A DNA stretch of 16,252 bases from Bacteroidales bacterium (GCA_016291185.1 JAEFAI010000041.1:1-16252), one strand, 5' to 3'; positions 6,880-13,763 are shown, counted from the stretch's first letter. The notes: a model not told the origin generated them from the sequence alone. Program-made: numbers and translations.

Positions 6880-6914
6880 AAAAAAGCCGTCAGCAAATTG
6901 CTGGCGGCTTTTTT
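6880..6914. terminator. Third copy of the tRNA cassette terminator
   Basis: AAAAAAGCCGTCAGCAA pairs with TTGCTGGCGGCTTTTTT (one T-G wobble). It is the same hairpin as at 245-276 and 6404-6438. It can end transcription of the PspC operon arriving on minus and any readthrough from tRNA-Ser on plus. Nothing clear is seen in 6915-6995. Confidence 0.85.
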
Positions 6915-6995
6915 ATTTCCGGTGGGCGCTACAGGAACAGGCACCGTTCGACGAACATCAGGAAATAGACCAGAAATAACATGGCGCTGGCTGTT

Positions 6996-8105
6996 TTAGA
7001 TGGTCAATAATTCCGTGCTGATGAAGCCGGTGGCGAGCAGGATCCCCAGAGCGACCACGGCGAGCAGCCAGAGGATGAAGATCACCAGACCCGGGTGCCA
7101 TTTCGGTGACTTGAACCCGAAGAGCAGCTGGAGCGCTCCGTAAAGGATGCTGATGAAGGGGAGGAAGCACACGAGGGCGGCCAGGATGTTGATGCCGGGC
7201 AGGGTGAGTGCGGTGGCAACTTCCGGCGCGCGCATATAGAGTTCGGCCAGGCCCTGGTCAATGAGGCGTCCCAGACCGAAGAGGCCGTCGCCGTGGCGAT
7301 GACCGAACCAGCCGCTGCCGAAGGTCAGGAGGCTGCCGGTGAACAGGCCGGCGAAGCCGACGATGAGCATCACCAGACCAATCAGCTTCCCGATCACGTT
7401 GGCAAACTCGCCCCAGGCCTTGGACTGGCCGACGGACTTGACGGCTTCTTCAAATTCCCTGGCCCCGGCCTCGACACTCTGCTGGATGCTGTTCAGCGTT
7501 CCGTCTTCACCGCGCTGCTCCCAGCGCTGGCGGACCGTCTTGGCGGGCGGCATGCAAATCCAAAGGATAAGATAGAGCGTCGGCGCGGTCATGGAGAAAC
7601 GCCAGAAAATCCCGTGGTGCCAGAAGCCGAAAGAGAACACGACCGTGAACACGACGAAGAGGAGACGGAACAGGGCGACATCCTGCCGGAAGTAGGCGGC
7701 CAAGCCGCTGCATACGCCTGCGACGACCCTGTTGTTGATGTCGCGGTACAGTTTGCGCTGCCGCCTTTCTTCATTCGCAGACCCCTTCCCGTCATTCCGG
7801 GCCCCTTTTTCGTCATTCCGGGCTTGACCCGGAATCTCCTCCTCCGCCCCTTCGATGTCCTCCGGACGCCCGAGGATGCTGATGGCCTCCTCGATCATCG
7901 GACGGGATACGACGCCGTCGCGGCCCGCCTTCTCCATCAGGAGTTCGGCCATCCGCTCCTCGATGCCGTCGAGGATCTCGCCGCCGCCGGCGCGGCCGTT
8001 ATAATACTTTTCCAGCTCGCCGAGGTACTCCTCGGTCAGGCGGGCGGCGTCGTCTTCGAGCGTGAAGGCGTACCCGCCGAGGCTGACTCTTTCTACTTCT
8101 TTCAT
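6996..8105 (-). CDS. PspC-domain membrane protein (long form)
   Basis: The 369-residue product has a cytoplasmic N-terminal region (1-75, SLGGYAFTLEDDAARLTEEYL, RMAELL) that is homologous to the start of the short PspC protein encoded upstream. The PspC domain follows at about 115-190 (KLYRDINNRVVAGVCSGLAAYF and a membrane segment 143-160). Further membrane segments lie near 236-262, 303-330 and 338-362. PspC proteins belong to the phage-shock/envelope-stress response at the inner membrane; the exact role in Bacteroidetes is not settled. Residues about 91-108 (IPGQARNDEKGARNDGKG) are encoded by a palindromic repeat, probably a tolerated insertion in the linker. The start overlaps the PadR stop (ATGA), indicating translational coupling. 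It is the last gene of the operon, ending before the terminator at 6880. Confidence 0.88.
   Translation of the reverse strand: MKEVERVSLGGYAFTLEDDAARLTEEYLGELEKYYNGRAGGGEILDGIEERMAELLMEKAGRDGVVSRPMIEEAISILGRPEDIEGAEEEIPGQARNDEKGARNDGKGSANEERRQRKLYRDINNRVVAGVCSGLAAYFRQDVALFRLLFVVFTVVFSFGFWHHGIFWRFSMTAPTLYLILWICMPPAKTVRQRWEQRGEDGTLNSIQQSVEAGAREFEEAVKSVGQSKAWGEFANVIGKLIGLVMLIVGFAGLFTGSLLTFGSGWFGHRHGDGLFGLGRLIDQGLAELYMRAPEVATALTLPGINILAALVCFLPFISILYGALQLLFGFKSPKWHPGLVIFILWLLAVVALGILLATGFISTELLTI
7791..7837. repeat. Dispersed palindromic repeat inside the PspC gene
   Basis: A full unit at 7812-7837 has arms ATTCCGGG (7815-7822) and CCCGGAAT (7828-7835) around loop CTTGA. A half unit starting GTCATTCCGGG precedes it at 7791. 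A closely related unit lies between groES and groEL (14131-14156). Here it is read in frame as a polar linker. Confidence 0.75.
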
Positions 8106-8434
8106 ATGCGTTTGAGTGTGTTGACGGATTCAATGATTTCTTGCCAGGCAGCGTCCATCTGGGCGAGCTGCTCGCGACCTTTGTCGGAGAGGACGTAGTA
8201 TTTTCGGGGCGGGCCCTGGGTGGACTCTTCCCAGCGGTAGTCGAGCAGGCCCTGGTTCTTCTGCCGGATCAGCAGGGGATAGAGGGTGCCTTCGACGACG
8301 ATCATACCGGCTGCCTTGAGTTCCTCGATGAGCGAGGAGGCGTAGGCTTCGTGCTTGCCCAGAATCGAGAGGATGCAGTAGTCGAGCAAGCCCTTGCGCA
8401 TTTGTGCGCGGATATTATCTATGGTATTCTCCAT
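8102..8434 (-). CDS. PadR-family transcriptional regulator
   Basis: At 110 residues it has the size of a minimal PadR protein. The winged-helix DNA-binding region spans about 10-85 (KGLLDYCILSILGKHEAYASSLIEELK, then VEGTLYPLLIRQKNQGLLDY for the recognition helix and wing, then GPPRKYYVLSDKGREQL), and a short C-terminal helix serves dimerisation. PadR proteins usually repress a neighbouring operon until an effector binds. Lying between two PspC genes it most likely controls this operon. A 10-nt gap separates it from the upstream PspC gene, and its stop overlaps the next start by 4 nt. Confidence 0.93.
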   Translation of the reverse strand: MENTIDNIRAQMRKGLLDYCILSILGKHEAYASSLIEELKAAGMIVVEGTLYPLLIRQKNQGLLDYRWEESTQGPPRKYYVLSDKGREQLAQMDAAWQEIIESVNTLKRI

Positions 8435-8443
8435 GGCGGCTGC

Positions 8444-9025
8444 TTATTTGGTGGATTGGGCAAACCTGGCGAGGTTCTCGGCCGTGACGGGCAGGCCGTA
8501 CATCTCGCATTTCTGCGTGGGCGTGAGCGCCTCGGGGATGGCGATCCAGCAGATTACGTAGATCCAGAAGCCGGCCAAGCCGGCCACCAGGGTCACGAGC
8601 ATAAGGACGCGCGCCAGTACGACGTCGATGTCCAGGTAGATCGCGAGACCTGCGCAGACGCCTGCGATGCGGCGGTTATCGTAGTCCCGGTAGATCTTCT
8701 TCTGCACCGGCGTGTTGCTGGGGGTGGGGGCGGGACCCGCTTCGGGGCTCTCCGGTGCGCCGTCGGGCATGCCGAGTTGGCGCGTGACGCGCTCCACGAG
8801 CTCGAGTTTGACGACGCGTCCGTTCGTGCCCACTTCCTGGGCGAAAAGCTCGGCGATGCGGGACTCGAGGTCCTCCATCACTTCTGCGTTCTGCGTATAG
8901 GGCACGCCCGACGATGCTGCGAGGCGGGTGCGGAAGTGCTCCAGGTACTCGCTCAGACGGTTGTAGGCGTCTTCTTCCAACGTAAAGCTGCGACTCGCAA
9001 GGCTGATGTTGAATACTTTTTTCAT
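8444..9025 (-). CDS. PspC-domain membrane protein (short form)
   Basis: The 193-residue product starts with a soluble domain (VFNISLASRSFTLEEDAYNRLSEYL, EVMEDLESRIAELF; 1-85) shared with the long PspC protein. A proline-rich linker (88-107) and a PspC domain (108-165: KKIYRDYDNRRIAGVCAGLAIYLDID, then membrane helices 135-163) follow. The ATG at 9025 is chosen because an upstream in-frame TTG lies inside the promoter. It is the first gene of the PspC-PadR-PspC operon, so the three products probably act in one envelope-stress or membrane-homeostasis response. Confidence 0.88.
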   Translation of the reverse strand: MKKVFNISLASRSFTLEEDAYNRLSEYLEHFRTRLAASSGVPYTQNAEVMEDLESRIAELFAQEVGTNGRVVKLELVERVTRQLGMPDGAPESPEAGPAPTPSNTPVQKKIYRDYDNRRIAGVCAGLAIYLDIDVVLARVLMLVTLVAGLAGFWIYVICWIAIPEALTPTQKCEMYGLPVTAENLARFAQSTK

Positions 9026-9046
9026 TTCTCTAGAACTTTTACAATG

Positions 9047-9054
9047 CAAAGATA
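9047..9054 (-). promoter_or_regulatory. -7 element of the PspC-PadR operon
   Basis: TATCTTTG on the minus strand, 21 nt before the ATG at 9025, is a full TAnnTTTG match. No good -33 TTTG is present, which would fit regulated expression. Confidence 0.68.
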
Positions 9055-9096
9055 TATAAATTTTCTAATACCTTGTATCACAAAGTACCTAAAATT

Positions 9097-9112
9097 TGCA
9101 AAATATTTTGCA
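9097..9112. promoter_or_regulatory. 16-bp perfect palindrome upstream of the PspC-PadR operon
   Basis: TGCAAAATATTTTGCA is exactly self-complementary and lies about 43 bp upstream of the -7 element. It is a possible operator, for example for PadR. The rest of 9055-9297 is AT-rich and shows no gene, only this palindrome and the hairpin at 9211-9239. Confidence 0.35.
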
Positions 9113-9210
9113 TTCCTGTTTCTGCACGCTCCTCCAAATCGTCTCACACCCTCTTTCTTGCACTTTTTCTTGTGAGCTATAACGCGCTGATTTACAGTGC
9201 TATATAATTT

Positions 9211-9239
9211 TATACTCCCCCAAATTTTGGGGGAGTATA
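9211..9239. terminator. Long near-perfect palindrome after proC, possible terminator
   Basis: Two 14-nt arms (TATACTCCCCCAAA and its complement) surround a single central base. On the minus strand it follows the proC stop by 58 nt. The flanks are AT-rich but there is no clean T run, so it may be a terminator with an AT-closed base, a protein-binding palindrome or a repeat element. Confidence 0.5.
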
Positions 9240-9297
9240 AATTGATTAAGTATTGGCTTACTGATTGATTCAGCTCACAGGCGGTGGGGGTGGGCCG

Positions 9298-10074
9298 CTA
9301 CTGCTTCGGCTTCCAGGCCTTCAGGCCGGCCATGACGGCGGCGGAGAAGCCCGCCTCTTCCATCGCATTCAGACCTTTGATGGTGATGCCGCCGGGCGTG
9401 GTCACGCGGTCGATCTCCGCCTCGGGATGCGTGCCGCGCGCTGCGAGCAGGGCGGCGGCGCCCCGAACGGTCTGCAGCGCGGCGTCGAGCGCTTCCTGCG
9501 GGTAGAGCCCCAACTCCACGCCGCCCTCGGCGGAAGCGCGTACGTAGCGGAGCGCGAACGCGGTGCCGCAGGAGGCGAGCATCATGCCGGCGTTCAGCCG
9601 TTTCTCGTCCACGACGGCCGTGCGGCCGACGGCGTCGAAGAGGCTGCGCACGACGGCGAGGGTCTTGGGCGTGCCGCAGAGCTCATGAATAAAACTCATG
9701 CTTTCGCCCACTTCAATCGCGAGATTGGGAATCACGGTATAAGCGCCCATAACGCCGCTGCCCTCCAGCCAGGAGAGCATGTCCGCAGCCGGGACGCCGG
9801 CCACGAAGGACACCAGCACCTTGCCGGCGAGCTCCGGCTTCAGTTCAGCGAGCACCCCCTGGGCGAGCCAGGGCTTTACGCCCAGCACGATAATGTCCGC
9901 GCTGGCAGCCGCCGACACGTTGTCGAGCGAGGTCTGCAGACCGCGCGCGGCGAATTTCTCCAGGGTCTCGGGGTGCTTTGCCGTGACGGTGATACGGGCG
10001 TTGGGCAAGGCTCCTGCCAGCCCCAGTGCGGTGGCGCCGCCCATATTGCCGGCGCCGATGATCGCGATGTTCAT
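9298..10074 (-). CDS. proC: Pyrroline-5-carboxylate reductase
   Basis: It catalyses the last step of proline synthesis, NAD(P)H-dependent reduction of 1-pyrroline-5-carboxylate, in the cytoplasm. The 258-residue length is normal. The Rossmann glycine motif IGAGNMGGA is at residues 6-14. The C-terminal signature EAEIDRVTTPGGITIKGL with EEAGFSAAVMAGL closely fits the P5CR dimerisation and substrate region, and NLAIEVGESM in mid-protein fits the family. A -7 element 22 nt upstream gives it a promoter of its own. It is also only 12 nt from the RNase H gene on the same strand, so readthrough expression is possible. Confidence 0.95.
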   Translation of the reverse strand: MNIAIIGAGNMGGATALGLAGALPNARITVTAKHPETLEKFAARGLQTSLDNVSAAASADIIVLGVKPWLAQGVLAELKPELAGKVLVSFVAGVPAADMLSWLEGSGVMGAYTVIPNLAIEVGESMSFIHELCGTPKTLAVVRSLFDAVGRTAVVDEKRLNAGMMLASCGTAFALRYVRASAEGGVELGLYPQEALDAALQTVRGAAALLAARGTHPEAEIDRVTTPGGITIKGLNAMEEAGFSAAVMAGLKAWKPKQ

Positions 10075-10086
10075 ATCCGTGACAAT

Positions 10087-10599
10087 TTATTGCTTGCAAA
10101 TATACGAAATCAGCGCATCCGGGTCAACCCCTTCGCGCACGTGCGTTCCCTTCGCCTCGAAGAGATCCAGCGCCTCCATGCAGAGGTCGTCCACGTGGTC
10201 GTTCCAGCGGTCGCCGCTGTGGCTGCGCACCCATTCCAACTGCACCTGCAGCGCGCGCTCCTTCTTCACTTTGCGGTACAGCTGCACCAGGTCGAAGTCT
10301 TTCTTGCTCCGCACCTGGCCGGACAGCTGCGCGATTCCGTTCTCGCTGTCGCTTCGCACCAGGACGCTGCTCCCTTCGGGAACGTGCAGCAGCGCATGGA
10401 TGATGGCTGCGAGTTCCTGGCGGTTGCTGGTGGAGTAGCGGCTCACCTCGCTCCACTGGTAGAGGGGCTTGCCGTCACGCCCGTCCAGAACGATGCAGGC
10501 GGCCGCGCCGAAATTCTTCGGCAGCCGGTAGCCACCGTCCGTGTAGGCGATGTAGTCGTATTGCGGTTTACCGCTTTCGCGGAAATCCCAGTATCTCAT
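10087..10599 (-). CDS. RNase HI-type ribonuclease
   Basis: Enzymes of this fold cut RNA in RNA-DNA hybrids. The 170-residue protein keeps the whole catalytic set: D21 (AYTDGG), E62 (SNRQELAA), D84 (VRSDSENG), H127 (VRSHSGD) and D137 (NDHVDDL). The ATG at 10599 overlaps the stop of the upstream barrel protein (ATGA, 10596-10599), so the two are translationally coupled. The longer reading frame in this phase runs antisense-like through the neighbour in another frame and is not used as the start. The coupling to an outer-membrane protein has no obvious functional logic. Its 3' end contains the proC promoter. Confidence 0.88.
   Translation of the reverse strand: MRYWDFRESGKPQYDYIAYTDGGYRLPKNFGAAACIVLDGRDGKPLYQWSEVSRYSTSNRQELAAIIHALLHVPEGSSVLVRSDSENGIAQLSGQVRSKKDFDLVQLYRKVKKERALQVQLEWVRSHSGDRWNDHVDDLCMEALDLFEAKGTHVREGVDPDALISYICKQ
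10097..10104 (-). promoter_or_regulatory. -7 element of proC inside the RNase H gene
   Basis: TATATTTG on the minus strand lies within codons Y-I-C near the RNase H C-terminus, 22 nt before the proC ATG. TTGA at the -33 position is a partial match. Confidence 0.6.
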
Positions 10600-11735
10600 A
10601 GGCGGAAGCCGGGATGGCGGCGCCCATGACCGACAACGTTTTCGGTCGCCGGATGCAGCAGGGCATCCAGATTGAATCGTAGCGAGGCGATCTGCTGCCA
10701 GCCCAGGAAACCCTGGCCGCTGACATAGAAGCGCGCGGCCAGGCGGAGCTGGACATATCGCGCGATCTGCGGGGTCCACGCCAGCTCGGACAGGTTGAAG
10801 AAGCCGTCGAAGCAAGGCGTTCCGAAGTAGAGGTTGGTGGCGTACGGGATGCCCGCCGGGTCGAGCTGGCGGAAATAGGGCATCAGGTTGCCGCCCGCGT
10901 AAGTCGTGTTCTGGAGCATGACGTTCCAGCGCTTCGCGGTCAGCTTGAGCTCGCCGCCACAGGGGATCTCCGGCTGCGTGCCGCGTCCGCGGTCCAGTTG
11001 GTAGGCAACGTACAGGCCCGCCTGCACTGACAACTCCTGCCAGCGGGTCCGGCGGGAGAAGTCTGCCTTCGCCCAGGGCTGCAGCAGGTGGTTGTCCACA
11101 ACATTGGGCGCGATCGCGGAGCAGGCGTAATGGTAGAAGCTTCCTGACCAGCCCAGCTGCAACCAGCCTGCGGCCTGCCAGCGGCCGGCGGTAATGATCT
11201 GGAAACGCTCGCGTGTTTCGGGACCGTACTGGCCCATCCAGTCGAAGCCGATCTCGGCGTAGAAACGCTCGGCGCGCCATTTCAGGAGCACGCCCTCGAT
11301 ATTGCGGTCGGAGTTGCGGAACTGCCCGGAGAAGAAGGCTTCGCCGTAGGCGCCTTCCACGTTGTTACGGGAGAAGATGCCGGCGAACGCGTCGAACGTG
11401 CCCTTTTTCGCGCGCACGTGCGCGTTATAATAGATGATGGGCTCCCGGGCAAAGTCTGCCCAGGAGCGCGAGCCCATGTCGTGAGCGAACTCCACGCCCG
11501 CCATCAGGCGGTGCCGCACATTCGGGGACGGTTCGACGCTAAAGCCGACCGTCGGTGCGAGCACGATCGTGTGCATCGTTCCGGACGGGATGACGGTGTC
11601 GTTCGAATACGCAAACTCGCGGTTGTCGAAAATGTAGCGGAAATCCGCGTCGTATTCCCAATTGAAGCGGGCGGACTGCGCCGTGGCAGGAAGTGCCAGC
11701 GCAGCGAACAGCAGGAGGATCAAGACTCTTCTCAT
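10596..11735 (-). CDS. Secreted outer-membrane beta-barrel-like protein of unknown function
   Basis: The 379-residue product has a clear signal peptide (1-20, MRRVLILLLFAALALPATAQ). The rest consists of alternating, aromatic-rich strands (FNWEYDADFRYIF, MHTIVLAPTVGFSV, HRLMAGVEFAHDM, FYAEIGFDWMGQYG, ELSVQAGLYVAYQLDRG, VQLRLAARFYV), as expected for an outer-membrane beta-barrel. I do not recognise a named family, and a role in transport or adhesion cannot be claimed. The ATG at 11735 is chosen because the signal peptide begins there and an in-frame TTG further upstream lies beyond the promoter. Its -7 element ends only 5 nt before the start. It is coupled to the RNase H gene through ATGA. Confidence 0.7.
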   Translation of the reverse strand: MRRVLILLLFAALALPATAQSARFNWEYDADFRYIFDNREFAYSNDTVIPSGTMHTIVLAPTVGFSVEPSPNVRHRLMAGVEFAHDMGSRSWADFAREPIIYYNAHVRAKKGTFDAFAGIFSRNNVEGAYGEAFFSGQFRNSDRNIEGVLLKWRAERFYAEIGFDWMGQYGPETRERFQIITAGRWQAAGWLQLGWSGSFYHYACSAIAPNVVDNHLLQPWAKADFSRRTRWQELSVQAGLYVAYQLDRGRGTQPEIPCGGELKLTAKRWNVMLQNTTYAGGNLMPYFRQLDPAGIPYATNLYFGTPCFDGFFNLSELAWTPQIARYVQLRLAARFYVSGQGFLGWQQIASLRFNLDALLHPATENVVGHGRRHPGFRL

Positions 11736-11740
11736 ATGTA

Positions 11741-11748
11741 CAAAGGTA
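11741..11748 (-). promoter_or_regulatory. -7 element of the barrel protein-RNase H operon
   Basis: TACCTTTG on the minus strand is followed after 5 nt by the ATG. A TTG lies about 20 bp upstream as a partial -33. The mRNA would be leaderless or nearly so. Confidence 0.62.
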
Positions 11749-11773
11749 CTTCGTTTCCGAGAGAAAAACAATA

Positions 11774-11798
11774 ACGGGTGCCTTTCTGGGGCACCCGT
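11774..11798 (-). terminator. Terminator of glyA
   Basis: On the minus strand ACGGGTGCC, a 7-nt loop and GGCACCCGT are followed by TATTGTTTTTC. It lies 25 nt after the glyA stop and just upstream of the next promoter. Confidence 0.85.
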
Positions 11799-11823
11799 GT
11801 ATATTGCAGCGATTGATGAAATT

Positions 11824-13176
11824 CTAATACTTGTTCAGCGGCACGCCGGCGGTCATCGCGTGGACGCGGCGCTTGACATCCTCGAGCACGGCCTTGTGCT
11901 CCTGGAGGGAGGCCTGCTGGGCGTCGGTGAGCGGCTCGTCCTTCTTGACGCCCAGCGCGTCGATGTGCTTGGCGCAGGAGGCGAGGACCTCGTCGATCAG
12001 GGCCACGATATCCTCCATGTCCTTCTCCACGAAACCGCGGGAGGTCACGGCCGGGGTGCCGATGCGGAAACCGGAGGTCTGGAAGGGGCTGCGGGTGTCG
12101 AACGGGACCATGTTCTTGTTGAGCGTGATCGCGGCGAGCTCCAGCTGCTGCTCGGCGATGCGGCCGGTGACTTCGTCAAATTTGCCGCGCAGGTCGATGA
12201 GCATCAGGTGGTTGTCGGTGCCGCCGGAGACGACCTTGTAGCCGCGGCGGAGGAACTCCGCACACATGGCCTGGGCGTTGGCGATCACCTGCTTCTGGTA
12301 CTGGACATATTCCGGCTGGGCAGCCTCGAAGAAGGCTACGGCCTTGGCCGCGATGACGTGCTCGAGCGGACCGCCCTGCACGCCGGGGAAGACGTAAGAA
12401 TCGAGGACCTGGCTCATCTTCTTGACGACGCCCTTCGGGGTCGTGCGGCCCTGGGGATCGTCAAAGTCCTTACCGATGAGGATCACGCCGCCACGCGGAC
12501 CGCGCAGGGTCTTGTGCGTGGTGGAGGTCACGATGTGGGCGTATTTGACAGGGTTCTTCAGCAGACCGGCGGCGATGAGGCCGGCGGTGTGGGCCATATC
12601 GATCCAAAGGATGGCGCCCACCTTGTCGGCGATGGCGCGCATGCGCTCGTAATCCCACTCGCGGGAATACGCGGAGGCGCCGCCGATGATCAGCTTCGGC
12701 TTGTTCTCGAGGGCGAGCTGCTCCATCTTGTCGTAATCCACGCGGCCGGTCTCCGGATCCAGTCCGTAAGCCACGGCGTGGTACAGCAAGCCGGAGGCGT
12801 TGACGGGGGAGCCGTGGGTGAGGTGGCCGCCCTGGCTGAGGTCCAGACCCATGAAGGTGTCGCCAGGCTTGAGGATGGACATGGTCACAGCCATGTTCGC
12901 CTGGGCGCCGGAGTGGGGCTGAACGTTGGCCCACTCGGCTCCGTAGAGCGCCTTGAGACGGTCGATGGCCAGCTGCTCGATCTGGTCAACGATCTCACAG
13001 CCACCGTAGTAGCGCTTGCCGGGGTAGCCCTCTGCATACTTGTTCGTGCAGATGGAGCCCATGGCCTGGAGCACCTCGTCGGTGACATAGTTTTCAGACG
13101 CGATGAGTTCGAGTCCGGCCTTCTGCCGCTCGTACTCTTTCTTGATCAGATCGGAGATTTGGATGTCCTGTTTCAT
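11824..13176 (-). CDS. glyA: Serine hydroxymethyltransferase
   Basis: This PLP enzyme interconverts serine and glycine with transfer of a one-carbon unit to tetrahydrofolate, in the cytoplasm. The product has 450 residues, somewhat longer than E. coli GlyA (417). Seen are [18 protein letters not shown] (24-41), [17 protein letters not shown] (45-61), the [14 protein letters not shown] loop (113-126), D193 and H196 in [10 protein letters not shown], and the PLP lysine K222 in [13 protein letters not shown]. The ATG at 13176 is preferred over an in-frame TTG that lies in the promoter. It is divergent from the SpoU-type methyltransferase gene with overlapping promoter regions. Confidence 0.97.
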   Translation of the reverse strand: MKQDIQISDLIKKEYERQKAGLELIASENYVTDEVLQAMGSICTNKYAEGYPGKRYYGGCEIVDQIEQLAIDRLKALYGAEWANVQPHSGAQANMAVTMSILKPGDTFMGLDLSQGGHLTHGSPVNASGLLYHAVAYGLDPETGRVDYDKMEQLALENKPKLIIGGASAYSREWDYERMRAIADKVGAILWIDMAHTAGLIAAGLLKNPVKYAHIVTSTTHKTLRGPRGGVILIGKDFDDPQGRTTPKGVVKKMSQVLDSYVFPGVQGGPLEHVIAAKAVAFFEAAQPEYVQYQKQVIANAQAMCAEFLRRGYKVVSGGTDNHLMLIDLRGKFDEVTGRIAEQQLELAAITLNKNMVPFDTRSPFQTSGFRIGTPAVTSRGFVEKDMEDIVALIDEVLASCAKHIDALGVKKDEPLTDAQQASLQEHKAVLEDVKRRVHAMTAGVPLNKY

Positions 13177-13197
13177 ACGGCTAATTAAAATGTGCCG

Positions 13198-13205
13198 CAA
13201 AGGTA
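13198..13205 (-). promoter_or_regulatory. -7 element of glyA
   Basis: TACCTTTG on the minus strand, 21 nt before the ATG. It lies only 13 bp from the divergent -7 element at 13219-13226, so RNA polymerase could hardly occupy both. Confidence 0.7.
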
Positions 13206-13218
13206 ATACTTTTTTCCG

Positions 13219-13226
13219 TATCTTTG
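13219..13226 (+). promoter_or_regulatory. -7 element of the SpoU-type methyltransferase gene
   Basis: TATCTTTG ends 6 nt before the ATG at 13233, predicting a leaderless or near-leaderless mRNA. Its expected -33 position falls within the glyA -7 region. Confidence 0.65.
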
Positions 13227-13232
13227 CGCTCT

Positions 13233-13763
13233 ATGAGCGACAGGAAATTACTAAATATAGAGTTAGGACGCGTGCGCGCGGACGCGTATTGCGATTTGCC
13301 GCCTTCCGGCGTCGTGCTCGTGCTGGATAACATCCGCAGCGCGCACAACGTGGGGAGCGCTTTCCGTACCGGCGACGCCTTCAAGGCCGACAAGGTCTGG
13401 CTCTGTGGCATCTGCGCCACGCCGCCCTCCGCCGAGATTCACAAGGTGGCCCTCGGCGCCGAGCTGAGCATGCCCTGGGAGCACGTGGACGATACGCTCG
13501 AACTGGTGAAGCGCTTGCGCGAGGAAGGCTGGACCGTCGTCTGCGCCGAGCAGACGGAGCACGCGGTGAGCCTGGAGCATTTCCGGCGCGAGCCGGGGCG
13601 CCGCTACGCGGTCGTGTTCGGCAACGAGGTGGACGGCGTGCGGCAGGATGTCGTGGATGCGGCCGACCTGTGCGTGGAGATTCCCCAGTCCGGCACCAAG
13701 CACTCGCTCAACGTCAGCGTGTCTGTGGGCGTGGTCCTGTGGCAGCTCTTTTACGGGCATTGA
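13233..13763 (+). CDS. SpoU/TrmH-family RNA 2'-O-methyltransferase
   Basis: The 176-residue product shows the three SPOUT motifs of the SpoU family. Motif 1 is LDNIRSAHNVGSAFRTGDAF (31-50) with the catalytic-type N33/R45 pair, motif 2 is VVFGNEVDGV (127-136), and motif 3 is IPQSGTKHSLNVSVSVGVVLW (150-170), which forms the SAM-binding trefoil knot. It would methylate a ribose 2'-OH in tRNA or rRNA. The target nucleotide cannot be told, and the short single-domain form resembles TrmH or TrmL more than RlmB. The ATG at 13233 is chosen over an in-frame TTG at 13224 inside the -7 element. Its stop codon overlaps the palindrome upstream of groES. Confidence 0.9.
   Translation: MSDRKLLNIELGRVRADAYCDLPPSGVVLVLDNIRSAHNVGSAFRTGDAFKADKVWLCGICATPPSAEIHKVALGAELSMPWEHVDDTLELVKRLREEGWTVVCAEQTEHAVSLEHFRREPGRRYAVVFGNEVDGVRQDVVDAADLCVEIPQSGTKHSLNVSVSVGVVLWQLFYGH

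Noticed and set aside
6929..6982. A 17-codon hydrophobic small frame (starting MLFLVYFLMF) on the minus strand after the long PspC gene
   Set aside because: It is too short and has no ribosome-binding or promoter support; it cannot be told from chance.
9265..10629. A 454-codon open frame on the plus strand opposite proC and the RNase H gene
   Set aside because: Histidine- and arginine-rich antisense frame crossing two well-supported genes.
11662..13188. A 508-codon open frame on the plus strand opposite glyA
   Set aside because: It is an antisense frame created by strong third-position GC bias; glyA has all active-site motifs.
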